12,849 bases of DNA from JBBKWG01 sp037968835 (GTDB lineage Bacteria; Pseudomonadota; Alphaproteobacteria; Rhodobacterales; Rhodobacteraceae), in assembly GCA_037968835.1 (NCBI GenBank), contig JBBKWG010000293.1, forward strand, positions 1 to 12,849, given 5' to 3'. The number at the start of each line of letters is the position of its first letter. Within the stretch, counting starts at the first letter, position 1. Position numbers and translations under genes: made by a program. Positions 5,696-12,378 of the stretch are shown one piece after another. The notes below the pieces were generated by a model. The model saw only the letters and a program-made list of their open reading frames with translations, searched no databases and was not told the DNA's origin.

Positions 5696-7588
5696 TTGGG
5701 ATACGCAGAAATCTATCGCCGCTGGCAGGACGATCCCGAGGGCTTCTGGATGGAACAGGCCGAGTCGATCGACTGGGACAAGAAGCCGACCCGCGCTCTC
5801 AACGACGACAACGCTCCGCTTTACGAGTGGTTCACCGACGGCATGGTGAACACCTGCTTTAACGCTGTCGATCGCCACGTCAAGGCGGGTCACGGCGAGC
5901 GGACCGCGATCATCTACGACAGCCCGATGACCGGCAACAAGTCCAGCATCACCTACGCCGAACTACAAGATCGGGTCGCGCGCCTTGCCGGTGCGCTGAA
6001 AACCCACGGCGTCATCAAAGGTGACCGCGTCATCATCTACATGCCGATGGTGCCCGAGGCGCTTGTCGCAATGCTGGCGGTCGTGCGCATTGGCGCCATC
6101 CATTCGGTCGTCTTTGGCGGTTTTGCCGCCAACGAACTGGCTGTGCGCATCGACGATGCAAAACCGAAAGCCGTCATTGCCGCATCGTGCGGGCTGGAGC
6201 CGGGCAGGACCGTCGAATACAAACCGCTGCTGGACAGCGCCATCGAACAGGCCACTCACAAGCCTGAATTCACGATCATCCTTCAACGCGAACAGGCCCG
6301 CGCTGAACTGAAGCCGGGTTTCGATTTCGACTGGGACGAAGTGCAGCAAGGCGTCGAGCCCGCCGACTGTGTGCCGGTCGAGGGAAGCCACCCGGCTTAT
6401 ATCCTCTATACTTCCGGCACCACGGGCCAGCCAAAGGGCGTCGTGAGGCCAACTGCCGGTCACCTCGTTGCACTGAACTGGACGATGCCGAATATCTATG
6501 GCGTCGGCCCCGGCGACGTTTACTGGGCTGCCTCCGACGTTGGCTGGGTCGTCGGTCACAGCTATATCTGCTACGCGCCCCTGATCCACGGATGCACGAC
6601 AGTCGTCTTCGAGGGCAAGCCCGTCGGCACCCCTGACGCGGGCACGTTCTGGCGAGTCATCTCCGAGCATAACGTCAAGGCATTCTTCACCGCCCCGACC
6701 GCGTTTCGCGCAATCAAGCGGGTCGATCCGAAGGGTGAATTTCTGAAGAAATACGACCTCTCAGGCCTGAAGGCGCTGTTTCTCGCCGGAGAGCGTGCCG
6801 ACCCCGACACCATCGAGTGGGCGGCACGGATGCTGGGCGTTCCCGTCATCGACCATTGGTGGCAGACAGAGACCGGCTCGACCATCGTCGGCAATCCGAT
6901 GGGGATCGAACATCTGCCGGTCAAGATTGGCTCTCCGACGGTGCCGATGCCGGGATGGGATCTGCACATCCTCGACGATGACGGCAAGGAACTGCCGCGC
7001 GGCGAGCTTGGCGCGATTGCCGCGAAACTTCCGATGCCGCCGGGCACGTTCCCGACGCTCTGGAATGCCGAGGACCGCTTTCTCAAAAGCTACCTCGAGC
7101 ATTTCCCCGGCTATTACGAAACCGGCGATGCTGGCTACATCGACGACGACGGTTATCTCTGGATCATGGCCCGCACTGATGACGTGATCAACGTTGCCGG
7201 ACACCGCCTGTCGACGGGCGCTATGGAAGAAGTGCTGGCCGGCCACCCCGATGTCGCCGAATGCGCTGTGATCGGGGTCTCGGACGAATTGAAAGGCCAG
7301 ATCCCCGTCGGGTTCCTGTGCACAAACTCCGGAACTGAACGGTCAGACGCTGAAATCGCAGCCGATTGCATCAAGCTCGTGCGCGAAAAGATCGGCCCGG
7401 TCGCAGCCTTCAAGCACGCTGTCTGCGTCGAGCGCCTGCCAAAGACGCGCTCGGGCAAGATCCTGCGCGCGACGATGGTCAAGATCGCTGACAATCGGGA
7501 CTTCAAGGCGCCGGCAACCATTGACGATCCGGCGATCCTCGATGAAATCCGCGTTGCCTTGAAGTCGCTGGGATTTGCCGGCGCATAA
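5696..7588 (+). CDS. prpE: Propionyl-CoA synthetase (PrpE/ACSS3-type acyl-CoA synthetase)
   Basis: It activates propionate (probably also acetate) with ATP and CoA through an acyl-adenylate. The start chosen is TTG 5696, because GGAGG (5684-5688) lies 7 bases before it and the family N-terminus is MGYAEIY. The alternative GTG at 5681 would overlap that site. From TTG the protein has 630 residues. Motifs: nucleotide loop YTSGTTGQPKG (238-248), SDVGWVVGHSY (around 280-290), DHWWQTETG (386-394), and the C-terminal lid PKTRSGKILR with catalytic Lys588, the residue that protein acetyltransferases modify in this family. The ASDVGWVVGHSYICYAPLIHG segment and length fit PrpE better than acetyl-CoA synthetase Acs. 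No other prp gene is adjacent, so assignment to methylcitrate or methylmalonyl routes is open. Confidence 0.85.
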   Translation: MGYAEIYRRWQDDPEGFWMEQAESIDWDKKPTRALNDDNAPLYEWFTDGMVNTCFNAVDRHVKAGHGERTAIIYDSPMTGNKSSITYAELQDRVARLAGALKTHGVIKGDRVIIYMPMVPEALVAMLAVVRIGAIHSVVFGGFAANELAVRIDDAKPKAVIAASCGLEPGRTVEYKPLLDSAIEQATHKPEFTIILQREQARAELKPGFDFDWDEVQQGVEPADCVPVEGSHPAYILYTSGTTGQPKGVVRPTAGHLVALNWTMPNIYGVGPGDVYWAASDVGWVVGHSYICYAPLIHGCTTVVFEGKPVGTPDAGTFWRVISEHNVKAFFTAPTAFRAIKRVDPKGEFLKKYDLSGLKALFLAGERADPDTIEWAARMLGVPVIDHWWQTETGSTIVGNPMGIEHLPVKIGSPTVPMPGWDLHILDDDGKELPRGELGAIAAKLPMPPGTFPTLWNAEDRFLKSYLEHFPGYYETGDAGYIDDDGYLWIMARTDDVINVAGHRLSTGAMEEVLAGHPDVAECAVIGVSDELKGQIPVGFLCTNSGTERSDAEIAADCIKLVREKIGPVAAFKHAVCVERLPKTRSGKILRATMVKIADNRDFKAPATIDDPAILDEIRVALKSLGFAGA

Positions 7589-7649
7589 GCCCCAAGCTGG
7601 ACAATCGCCCCCGGCCCAAGGCAGAACGGGTGCCTGAGGGAGAATACTC

Positions 7650-8942
7650 ATGGTCGATATCGCCACGCGCGTCTGGAACCACAAGTGGAAGATCGACCCG
7701 ATTGTCCGCTCGCTGATCGACACCGACTTTTACAAGCTGCTGATGTGCCAATCGGTATTCCGCAACCGGTCCGACACTCGCGTCACTTTCAGCCTGATCA
7801 ACCGGACCAAATCCGTGCGGCTGGCCGATCTGGTCGACGAAGGCGAATTGCGCGAACAGCTTGACCATATCAGGTCGCTGACGCTGTCGCGCGGCGAGTC
7901 GACATGGCTGCGGGGCAACACCTTCTATGGCAAGCGTCAAATGTTCCGATCCGATTTCATGGAGTGGTTCGAGGGTCTGCGCCTGCCACCCTATCACCTA
8001 GAAAAGCGCGACGGGCAGTTCGAGCTGACGTTCGAAGGCGCCTGGCCCGAGGTGATGCTGTGGGAGATTCCGGCTCTTGCGGTGCTGATGGAGCTACGCG
8101 GGCGCGCGGTGTTGAAAGACATGGGCCGGTTCGAGCTTCAGGTGCTTTATGCGCAAGGTATGACGCGGGTTTGGGAAAAGGTCGGTCGCCTGCGCCGTAT
8201 CGAAAAGCTCAGACTAGCCGATTTCGGAACCCGCCGCCGCCATTCGTTCCTTTGGCAGGATTGGTGCGTTCAGGCGTTGCAGGAGGGTCTGGGAGAGGCG
8301 TTTGTCGGCACCTCCAATTGCCTGATCGCCAAGAACCGCGATGTCGAGGCGATTGGCACGAATGCGCACGAACTGCCTATGGTCTATTCAGCACTTGCTT
8401 CAAGCGATGCCGAACTGGCGCAGGCACCCTATCACGTTCTGGCCGACTGGCACGAGGAACACGAAGGCAACCTTCGGATCATTCTGCCCGATACCTATGG
8501 CACCAAGCAGTTTCTCGACAATGCGCCCGATTGGTTGGCCGGCTGGACCGGCATCCGCATCGATTCCGGCGACCCCGCCGAGGGTGCTGAAATCGCGATC
8601 CGCTGGTGGAAAGAACGTGGCGAGGACCCGACCGATAAGTTGGTGATCTTCTCTGACGGCCTCGATGTCGAAAAGATCGAGGAGTTGCACGCCAAATTCG
8701 CCGGGCGCGTGCGGGTCAGTTTCGGCTGGGGCACAATGCTGACGAACGACTTCCGCGGTCTGGTGCCGGGCGATGCGCTGGCGCCGTTCAGCCTGGTCTG
8801 CAAGGCCGTCAGCGCGAACGGACATCCCACGGTGAAACTGTCCGACAATCCCCGCAAGGCCATGGGCCCCGCAGACGAAATTGCGCGTTACAAGCGGGTG
8901 TTCGGTGTGGGCAAGCAGGAAGCCATCGAAGTCGTCGTCTGA
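7650..8942 (+). CDS. pncB: Nicotinate phosphoribosyltransferase PncB
   Basis: It couples ATP hydrolysis to the conversion of nicotinate and PRPP into nicotinate mononucleotide, the first committed step of the Preiss-Handler NAD salvage route in the cytoplasm. Length is 430 residues, normal for the proteobacterial form. Motifs: DTDFYKLLMCQ (24-34), FGTRRRHS (192-199), IGTNAHELPM with the phosphorylated His240, IDSGDP for PRPP (near 303), and SFGWGTMLTNDF near residue 372. Ribosome-binding site GAGGGAGA (7636-7643) supports the ATG. It follows prpE by 61 bases on the same strand, so read-through is possible, though functions are unrelated. Its stop lies 7 bases from the end of the convergent EEP gene. 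Confidence 0.96.
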   Translation: MVDIATRVWNHKWKIDPIVRSLIDTDFYKLLMCQSVFRNRSDTRVTFSLINRTKSVRLADLVDEGELREQLDHIRSLTLSRGESTWLRGNTFYGKRQMFRSDFMEWFEGLRLPPYHLEKRDGQFELTFEGAWPEVMLWEIPALAVLMELRGRAVLKDMGRFELQVLYAQGMTRVWEKVGRLRRIEKLRLADFGTRRRHSFLWQDWCVQALQEGLGEAFVGTSNCLIAKNRDVEAIGTNAHELPMVYSALASSDAELAQAPYHVLADWHEEHEGNLRIILPDTYGTKQFLDNAPDWLAGWTGIRIDSGDPAEGAEIAIRWWKERGEDPTDKLVIFSDGLDVEKIEELHAKFAGRVRVSFGWGTMLTNDFRGLVPGDALAPFSLVCKAVSANGHPTVKLSDNPRKAMGPADEIARYKRVFGVGKQEAIEVVV

Positions 8943-8949
8943 ACAAACG

Positions 8950-9642
8950 CTACGTCAGATGAATGTCGGCCCTGACCGGCAAATGGTCCGACGCTACCCG
9001 CGTGAGATCAGTCGCCACCACTGACGAGCGGCGCATCGACAATCCGTGCCCCAGCGCCACCCTGTCCAGCGCCGCCACCGGACGCGCCGAATGGTAGCTC
9101 GGTCCGGGCGCATGCACCTCGTATCCCGCAAGCCCAGGGTGGGTGCGCCGGTGCGACCATTCGTTGAAGTCGCCAAGGATCACGGTCGGACGCGGTGGCA
9201 TCGCGTCCAGACGCCGTCTGATCGCTGCCAGTTGCGCCTGCCGGGCCCAACCCAGCAACCCGAGATGAACGGCTACGACGCGCAGATGCGTGCCGCGCCC
9301 CGCGACGTCGACAATCAGCGCCCCGCGCGGTTCGATGCCCGGAAGATCCATGCCGTGAATGGCCTCAGCCCTGAATTCGGCCGACAGCAAGACCGCATTG
9401 CCGTGCCAGCCAAGACTGTCGTCGTGGCTTTCGGTGGCGACGGGGATCAGACCTGTTTCGCGCAGCAACATCTCGGGCGGAAGAGCAGCCGGGCGACGAC
9501 CCAGGCGCTTGTCAACTTCCTGCAACGCGACGATGTCCGCCTTGAACTCTGCCAGCACCTGGGTGATGCGGAACGGATCGCGTCGCCGGTCCAGCCCGAT
9601 GCATTTGCGAATATTCCATGTGGCAAGTCTGAAGTCGGTCAT
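8950..9642 (-). CDS. Endonuclease/exonuclease/phosphatase (EEP) family hydrolase
   Basis: From ATG 9642 the protein has 230 residues; a TTG at 9651 is an alternative with no better ribosome-binding site. The EEP metal-dependent core is complete: WNIRK with Asn10, LQEVD with Glu42, HLG with His126, GDFN with Asp158 and Asn160, LDRV with Asp193, and the terminal SDHLP with Asp219 and His220. This supports an active Mg-dependent phosphodiesterase or phosphatase. There is no signal peptide, so it acts in the cytoplasm. The substrate (nucleic acid, phospholipid head group or inositol phosphate) cannot be deduced. Divergent from the membrane-protein gene with 59 bases between, and convergent with pncB with only 7 bases between the stops. 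Confidence 0.88.
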   Translation of the reverse strand: MTDFRLATWNIRKCIGLDRRRDPFRITQVLAEFKADIVALQEVDKRLGRRPAALPPEMLLRETGLIPVATESHDDSLGWHGNAVLLSAEFRAEAIHGMDLPGIEPRGALIVDVAGRGTHLRVVAVHLGLLGWARQAQLAAIRRRLDAMPPRPTVILGDFNEWSHRRTHPGLAGYEVHAPGPSYHSARPVAALDRVALGHGLSMRRSSVVATDLTRVASDHLPVRADIHLT

Positions 9643-9665
9643 GTTAAGCAAATGCGCCCGACCCG

Positions 9666-9695
9666 TTGTTGGTTCAATCCCGTCCTAACCATAAT
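9666..9695 (+). promoter_or_regulatory. Predicted promoter giving a leaderless membrane-protein mRNA
   Basis: TTGTTG (9666-9671), 18 bases, then CATAAT (9690-9695) form a sigma70-like pair. Seven bases after the -10 lies the ATG at 9702. No ribosome-binding site precedes that ATG, which agrees with a leaderless transcript. The same layout is seen at mmcB. Confidence 0.4.
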
Positions 9696-9701
9696 GAGAT
9701 C

Positions 9702-10376
9702 ATGAAGTTCGAACACATACCTTACGCAACAATGGCTGTCTGGCTCATTCTTGTCGGTGCAACCGTAGTTGCCCTGATCACGCAGCATTGGACCAACGTC
9801 TTCGTGTCGATCACGGCGCTTATCCTCACGCTTTTGCCCACGATCTTTTCCGAACGCTTCCGGATTCGATTGCCGCTCAGCTTTATGGCCGGCATCTCTC
9901 TTTTCGTTTTCAGCACGATCTTTTTGGGCGAGGCATTCGATTTCTACGAGAAATATTGGTGGTGGGACGTCCTTCTTCATGGCGTGTCGGCCATGGGTTT
10001 CGGAGTCATCGGATTCCTGTTCATCTTTTACCTGTTCGAAGGCGACAAGTACGCTGCACCGCCCTGGGCCGTCGCCTTCTTCGCGTTTTCCTTCGCGGTA
10101 ACGATTGGTGCCATGTGGGAAATCTTCGAGTTCTCGATGGACCAGGCTTTCGGGATGAACATGCAGAAAAGCGGTCTCGTCGATACCATGTGGGATCTGA
10201 TCGTGGATAGCATCGGCGCCTTTATCGGCGCTATTTCGGGCTTTTTCTGGCTGAAGGGCCGGCAAGAGGGTCTAGCCGGCATGATCGAGGAATTCGTCTC
10301 GCTCAATCGACGGGGCTTTCGAAAGCTCCGCCGTCAACCTCCGGAAAGCGAAATTGAAGAGCTAAAGACGAAGTGA
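9702..10376 (+). CDS. Six-helix membrane protein, distantly like YjdF/DUF2238
   Basis: From ATG 9702 there are 224 residues; a TTG at 9666 would add 12 polar residues and place the promoter inside the gene. Hydrophobic segments lie at about 8-27, 32-50, 60-78, 90-112, 121-140 and 167-184, followed by a basic and acidic cytoplasmic-type tail (190-224). Polar residues recur inside or next to helices: GEAFDFYE (76-83), DVLLHG (89-94, His93), WEIFEFSMDQ (139-148), and DTMWDLIVDS (161-170). This pattern of buried acids and one histidine resembles the DUF2238/YjdF membrane family by memory, and could form a metal or substrate site. Function is unknown. The last bases overlap the 3' end of the minus-strand RNA gene. 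Confidence 0.75.
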   Translation: MKFEHIPYATMAVWLILVGATVVALITQHWTNVFVSITALILTLLPTIFSERFRIRLPLSFMAGISLFVFSTIFLGEAFDFYEKYWWWDVLLHGVSAMGFGVIGFLFIFYLFEGDKYAAPPWAVAFFAFSFAVTIGAMWEIFEFSMDQAFGMNMQKSGLVDTMWDLIVDSIGAFIGAISGFFWLKGRQEGLAGMIEEFVSLNRRGFRKLRRQPPESEIEELKTK

Positions 10377-10538
10377 CGGGACCACCACGACCGTAGGGGT
10401 AACTAAATTCCCGAGGACCTGTATGTACAGGTGGGCGTCAGGTAACCGGACCACGATCCGGCCAGAGCCAACTCCCTCGGAATTGCTTAAGGCCACCGGA
10501 ATTGGACCCCGGCACGGGAAGGGCAGAACCCGTCACTC
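10371..10538 (-). ncRNA. Structured noncoding RNA, 6S-like candidate
   Basis: This 168-base minus-strand transcript folds into a long rod. The closing stem is 9 bp (10529-10537 with 10372-10380), extended by a G-U pair on this strand only. Inside it, 10514-10517 pairs with 10391-10394 and 10506-10510 with 10396-10400. A further stem of 10 bp with one bulged G joins 10475-10484 to 10406-10416. The end carries two hairpins, CCGGA/TCCGG (10446-10461) and ACCTGTA/TACAGGT (10417-10432). Unpaired stretches around GGCCTTAAGC form a central bubble. Length, closing stem, bubble and a dedicated promoter resemble 6S RNA, which mimics an open promoter and binds RNA polymerase. The usual zapA/ygfA neighbours of ssrS are absent, and I cannot confirm the sequence match. 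No open reading frame of note lies within it. Confidence 0.65.
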
Positions 10539-10542
10539 AGCA

Positions 10543-10571
10543 AAGATAGGGCGAGCGCATCTAACCGGCAA
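10543..10571 (-). promoter_or_regulatory. Sigma70-like promoter of the structured RNA
   Basis: On the minus strand TTGCCG (10571-10566), 17 bases, and TATCTT (10548-10543) make a good -35/-10 pair. A start 6-7 bases on falls at 10536-10537, exactly where the 9-bp closing stem of the RNA begins. It lies about 38 bases after the lysE stop. Confidence 0.6.
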
Positions 10572-10608
10572 GAGGTCATCGCCGATTGTGGCGTTAGTTT
10601 CCGGACTT

Positions 10609-11241
10609 TCAGGTCAGTTTCGACAGACCGAGTCCGATGGCCGCAACGATAAAAACCACCGCAACAATCCGGTTCACCACTTTTTTCGCTGCGGGCGACG
10701 GCACGGACCGGCCGAGCCGGCTGCCAAGTAGCGAATAACCCGAATGCACCACCAGGCTTATCGCCGCCCCGAACAGGCCGAGAATCGCAAGTTGGGCCGT
10801 CTGATCGCGTTCGGGATTGATCGTCTGGGGTAGAACCACCGCCGCAAAGATGATCGCCTTGGGGTTGGTCAGGCAGATCAGAGCGCCCTGCGCGTAGACC
10901 TTCAGTTTCGATATCTTCTCGAACACCGCATCGGGGCGGATTTGAGTCGGCGCATGCCAGATCCGCCACGCCAGATAAAGCAAATAGGCGACACCACACA
11001 AACGCAAGATGGCGAGGATCGGTCCGTATTGGTCAATTGCAAAGCCGAGTCCGAAAGCGACGACGATCAGATAGAACATCAGCGCGGTCACGAAACCCAA
11101 CGCCCCAGTGACGCCAGCCCAGAACCCGAAACGGCTGCTGACAGAAACCGTGAAGGCGACGTTTCCACCCGGCGCCGCCGCGGCCGCAAACCAGATTGCC
11201 CCGAACGCGCCGAGTTGCGCGGGCGTCAATATCTCGAACAT
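10609..11241 (-). CDS. LysE/RhtB family amino-acid exporter
   Basis: The protein from ATG 11241 has 210 residues; TTG 11247, which is nearer to the AGGGGG ribosome-binding site, would add two. It is an inner-membrane protein with about six hydrophobic segments. The N-terminal half carries the family feature after helix 1, PGGNVAF (24-30), where most members have PGPN, and the helix-3 region GVAYLLYLAWRIW. LICLTNPKAIIFAAVVLPQ in the second half is another typical RhtB element. The family exports amino acids or their derivatives using the proton-motive force; the substrate cannot be deduced. The mmcB promoter lies divergently upstream, with 131 bases between the two starts. Confidence 0.9.
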   Translation of the reverse strand: MFEILTPAQLGAFGAIWFAAAAAPGGNVAFTVSVSSRFGFWAGVTGALGFVTALMFYLIVVAFGLGFAIDQYGPILAILRLCGVAYLLYLAWRIWHAPTQIRPDAVFEKISKLKVYAQGALICLTNPKAIIFAAVVLPQTINPERDQTAQLAILGLFGAAISLVVHSGYSLLGSRLGRSVPSPAAKKVVNRIVAVVFIVAAIGLGLSKLT

Positions 11242-11336
11242 TCTCAATCGACCCCCTGTTAAATCGAGTTTTGTCAGAGCGCTCGCTGCCTGTCACTCAA
11301 AAGTCGATTGCGCCGGTCCCGACCCGCACCTCGCCC

Positions 11337-11365
11337 TTGCTTTTTGTTCACCTATTGTTCACAAT
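11337..11365 (+). promoter_or_regulatory. Predicted mmcB promoter, leaderless
   Basis: TTGCTT (11337-11342), 17 bases and CACAAT (11360-11365) place the start of transcription at about 11372-11373, on the mmcB ATG. No ribosome-binding site lies in front of that ATG. The LexA box occupies the spacer, a position suited to block RNA polymerase. The -10 match is modest. Confidence 0.45.
11346..11360 (+). promoter_or_regulatory. SOS box (LexA operator)
   Basis: GTTC (11346-11349), 7 bases, GTTC (11357-11360) is an exact copy of the alphaproteobacterial LexA consensus GTTC-N7-GTTC. It ends 12 bases before the mmcB start. It predicts LexA repression and induction by DNA damage. Confidence 0.85.
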
Positions 11366-11372
11366 TCCGCTC

Positions 11373-11837
11373 ATGCCCGATGATCTCACGCCCGAAATGT
11401 TCAGACCCGGCCAGCTTCTGGCGCGCGGCGTTTGCCGTCATCTTGTCAGCCACGATTTCGTAACGGTCGAGGAACTGATCCCAGCATCGGGTCTGAGGGT
11501 CGACGTCATGGGACTGGGGCCGAAAGGCGAAGTCTGGATCGTCGAATGCAAATCGAGCCGGATCGACTTCCAATCCGACTGCAAGTGGCAGAGTTACCTG
11601 GAATGGTGCGATCGCTACTTCTGGGCGGTCGACGAAGCGTTCCCCACCGATCTTTTGCCCGAGGAAACCGGTCTCATGATCGCCGATGCCTACGATGCCG
11701 AAATCCTGCGGATGGGTCCGGAATCAAGGCTCGCCCCTGCCCGGCGCAAGGTCATGGTGCAGAAATTCGCCCGCCACGCCGCGCTGCGCTGGCACGCGGC
11801 GCGCGATCCGGGGTTCACCGCCCCTTGGGGCCTTTAG
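11373..11837 (+). CDS. mmcB: MmcB family DNA repair protein
   Basis: From ATG 11373 the product has 154 residues, normal for the family. An upstream extension of the same frame to 11196 would run through the LexA box and the divergent lysE start, so it is rejected. RVDVMGLGPKGEVWIVECKSSRIDF holds a PD-(D/E)XK nuclease-type core: Asp44, then Glu58-Cys-Lys60 after 13 residues. A tryptophan-rich helix follows (KWQSYLEWCDRYFWAVDE, 71-88). MmcB was defined in Caulobacter as a damage-inducible protein whose loss gives sensitivity to mitomycin C. The SOS box agrees with that role. No partner nuclease or polymerase gene is adjacent. The last 23 bases overlap the convergent DUF6324 gene. Confidence 0.92.
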   Translation: MPDDLTPEMFRPGQLLARGVCRHLVSHDFVTVEELIPASGLRVDVMGLGPKGEVWIVECKSSRIDFQSDCKWQSYLEWCDRYFWAVDEAFPTDLLPEETGLMIADAYDAEILRMGPESRLAPARRKVMVQKFARHAALRWHAARDPGFTAPWGL

Positions 11838-12030
11838 GTCTCTTCACCGCCATCGCACGGGCAGCAGCGGCCGCCGCCTTGATCTCGTCAGCGATTTCGT
11901 CGGCTTCCTCGGGCTCGAAATCCATGGGGACTTCGACGCCGTCACCCTCGACATAAATCCGCACCATGCCAAGGCTGGTGGGGCCAATCTGAATATTGGC
12001 GGTCAGGTCGCTTTCCTTGTCGATGCCCAT
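11815..12030 (-). CDS. Small DUF6324-type conserved alphaproteobacterial protein
   Basis: The start chosen is ATG 12030, with AAGGG at a spacing of about 7 bases and the conserved N-terminus MGIDKESDLTANIQIGPTSL. The open frame to 12123 would add 31 residues without support. The product has 71 residues. It shows a beta-rich part (11-35, ANIQIGPTSLGMVRIYVEGD), the acidic stretch MDFEPEEADEIADEIK (36-51), an alanine-rich helix and a basic tail PKGPKGR. I recognise it as the small alphaproteobacterial DUF6324-like family, with no known function. It is acidic in the middle and basic at the end, and has no membrane segment. The 3' end overlaps mmcB by 23 bases. Confidence 0.8.
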   Translation of the reverse strand: MGIDKESDLTANIQIGPTSLGMVRIYVEGDGVEVPMDFEPEEADEIADEIKAAAAAARAMAVKRPKGPKGR

Positions 12031-12060
12031 ATCCGCACCCTTGTTCACAAACAGCGCCCG

Positions 12061-12089
12061 CACTAGCGCGCGGCGCGCCCCGAGGCAAG
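12061..12089 (-). promoter_or_regulatory. Possible promoter of the DUF6324 gene
   Basis: On the minus strand CTTGCC (12089-12084), 17 bases and CTAGTG (12066-12061) resemble the alphaproteobacterial sigma70 pattern. The start would lie near 12055, about 25 bases before the ATG. The -35 is also one arm of an inverted repeat, AGGCAAG/CTTGCCT (12083-12106), which may be an operator or chance. Confidence 0.35.
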
Positions 12090-12198
12090 TGTCCAGATGC
12101 TTGCCTACTCGCGCCCACCCCATTCATTTGCCGTTGATCAATTCGGACAGACGTGGGAATTGTCGCTGACTTCGCGCAGTTCCACGGACCAAACGGGA

Positions 12199-12227
12199 CT
12201 TGCATTCAATGAACACGGGCGCTAAAT
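12199..12227 (+). promoter_or_regulatory. tRNA-His promoter
   Basis: CTTGCA (12199-12204), 17 bases and CTAAAT (12222-12227) precede the tRNA by 11 bases. The -10 sits inside the inverted repeat CGGGCG/CGCCCG. The GC-rich discriminator after it is usual for promoters of stable RNA under stringent control. Confidence 0.6.
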
Positions 12228-12238
12228 CGCCCGAACGT

Positions 12239-12315
12239 GCCGCCTTAGCTCAGTTGGTTAGAGCGCTGGATTGTGGATCCAGAGGTCCCCTGTTCAAGCC
12301 AGGGAGGCGGTACCA
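12239..12315 (+). tRNA. tRNA-His (anticodon GTG)
   Basis: A full cloverleaf is visible: acceptor GCCGCCT (12239-12245) with AGGCGGT (12305-12311), D arm GCTC/GAGC, anticodon stem CTGGA/TCCAG with loop TTGTGGA (anticodon GTG at 12273-12275), a 5-base variable loop, T arm CCCTG/CAGGG, and an encoded CCA (12313-12315). The discriminator base 73 is A, the genomic base at -1 is T, and the first acceptor pair is G1-U72. Most bacterial histidine tRNAs have G-1 and C73. The form here matches the divergent alphaproteobacterial tRNA-His that has lost G-1. Confidence 0.97.
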
Positions 12316-12350
12316 TCCTTCCCCTGCCGCGCAATCTGCATCACATTCGC

Positions 12351-12366
12351 CGCAATGATCATTGCG
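12351..12366. repeat. 16-bp perfect palindrome before the phosphoesterase gene
   Basis: CGCAATGATCATTGCG is its own reverse complement. It ends 12 bases before the chosen ATG of the metallophosphoesterase and 36 bases after the tRNA. It has no loop and no T tract, so a protein-binding site is more likely than a terminator. Confidence 0.5.
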
Positions 12367-12378
12367 ACGGGACCGCAC

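Noticed and set aside
5453..5893. 146-codon minus-strand frame across the prpE start
   Set aside because: It overlaps the conserved PrpE N-terminus and the prpE promoter, has no recognisable domain, and conflicts with the better-supported 18-codon ORF in another frame.
7608..7636. Short inverted repeat AGGCA/TGCCT between prpE and pncB as a terminator
   Set aside because: Only 5-bp arms and no T tract.
10417..10432. ACCTGTA/TACAGGT as a stand-alone operator
   Set aside because: It fits better as the apical hairpin of the structured RNA, next to the 3' arm of the inner stem.
11196..11372. N-terminal extension of mmcB
   Set aside because: It would run through the LexA box and the promoter and has no family similarity.
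12031..12123. N-terminal extension of the DUF6324 protein
   Set aside because: The conserved protein starts at MGIDKESD with a ribosome-binding site; the extension is Arg/Ala-rich and covers the likely promoter.
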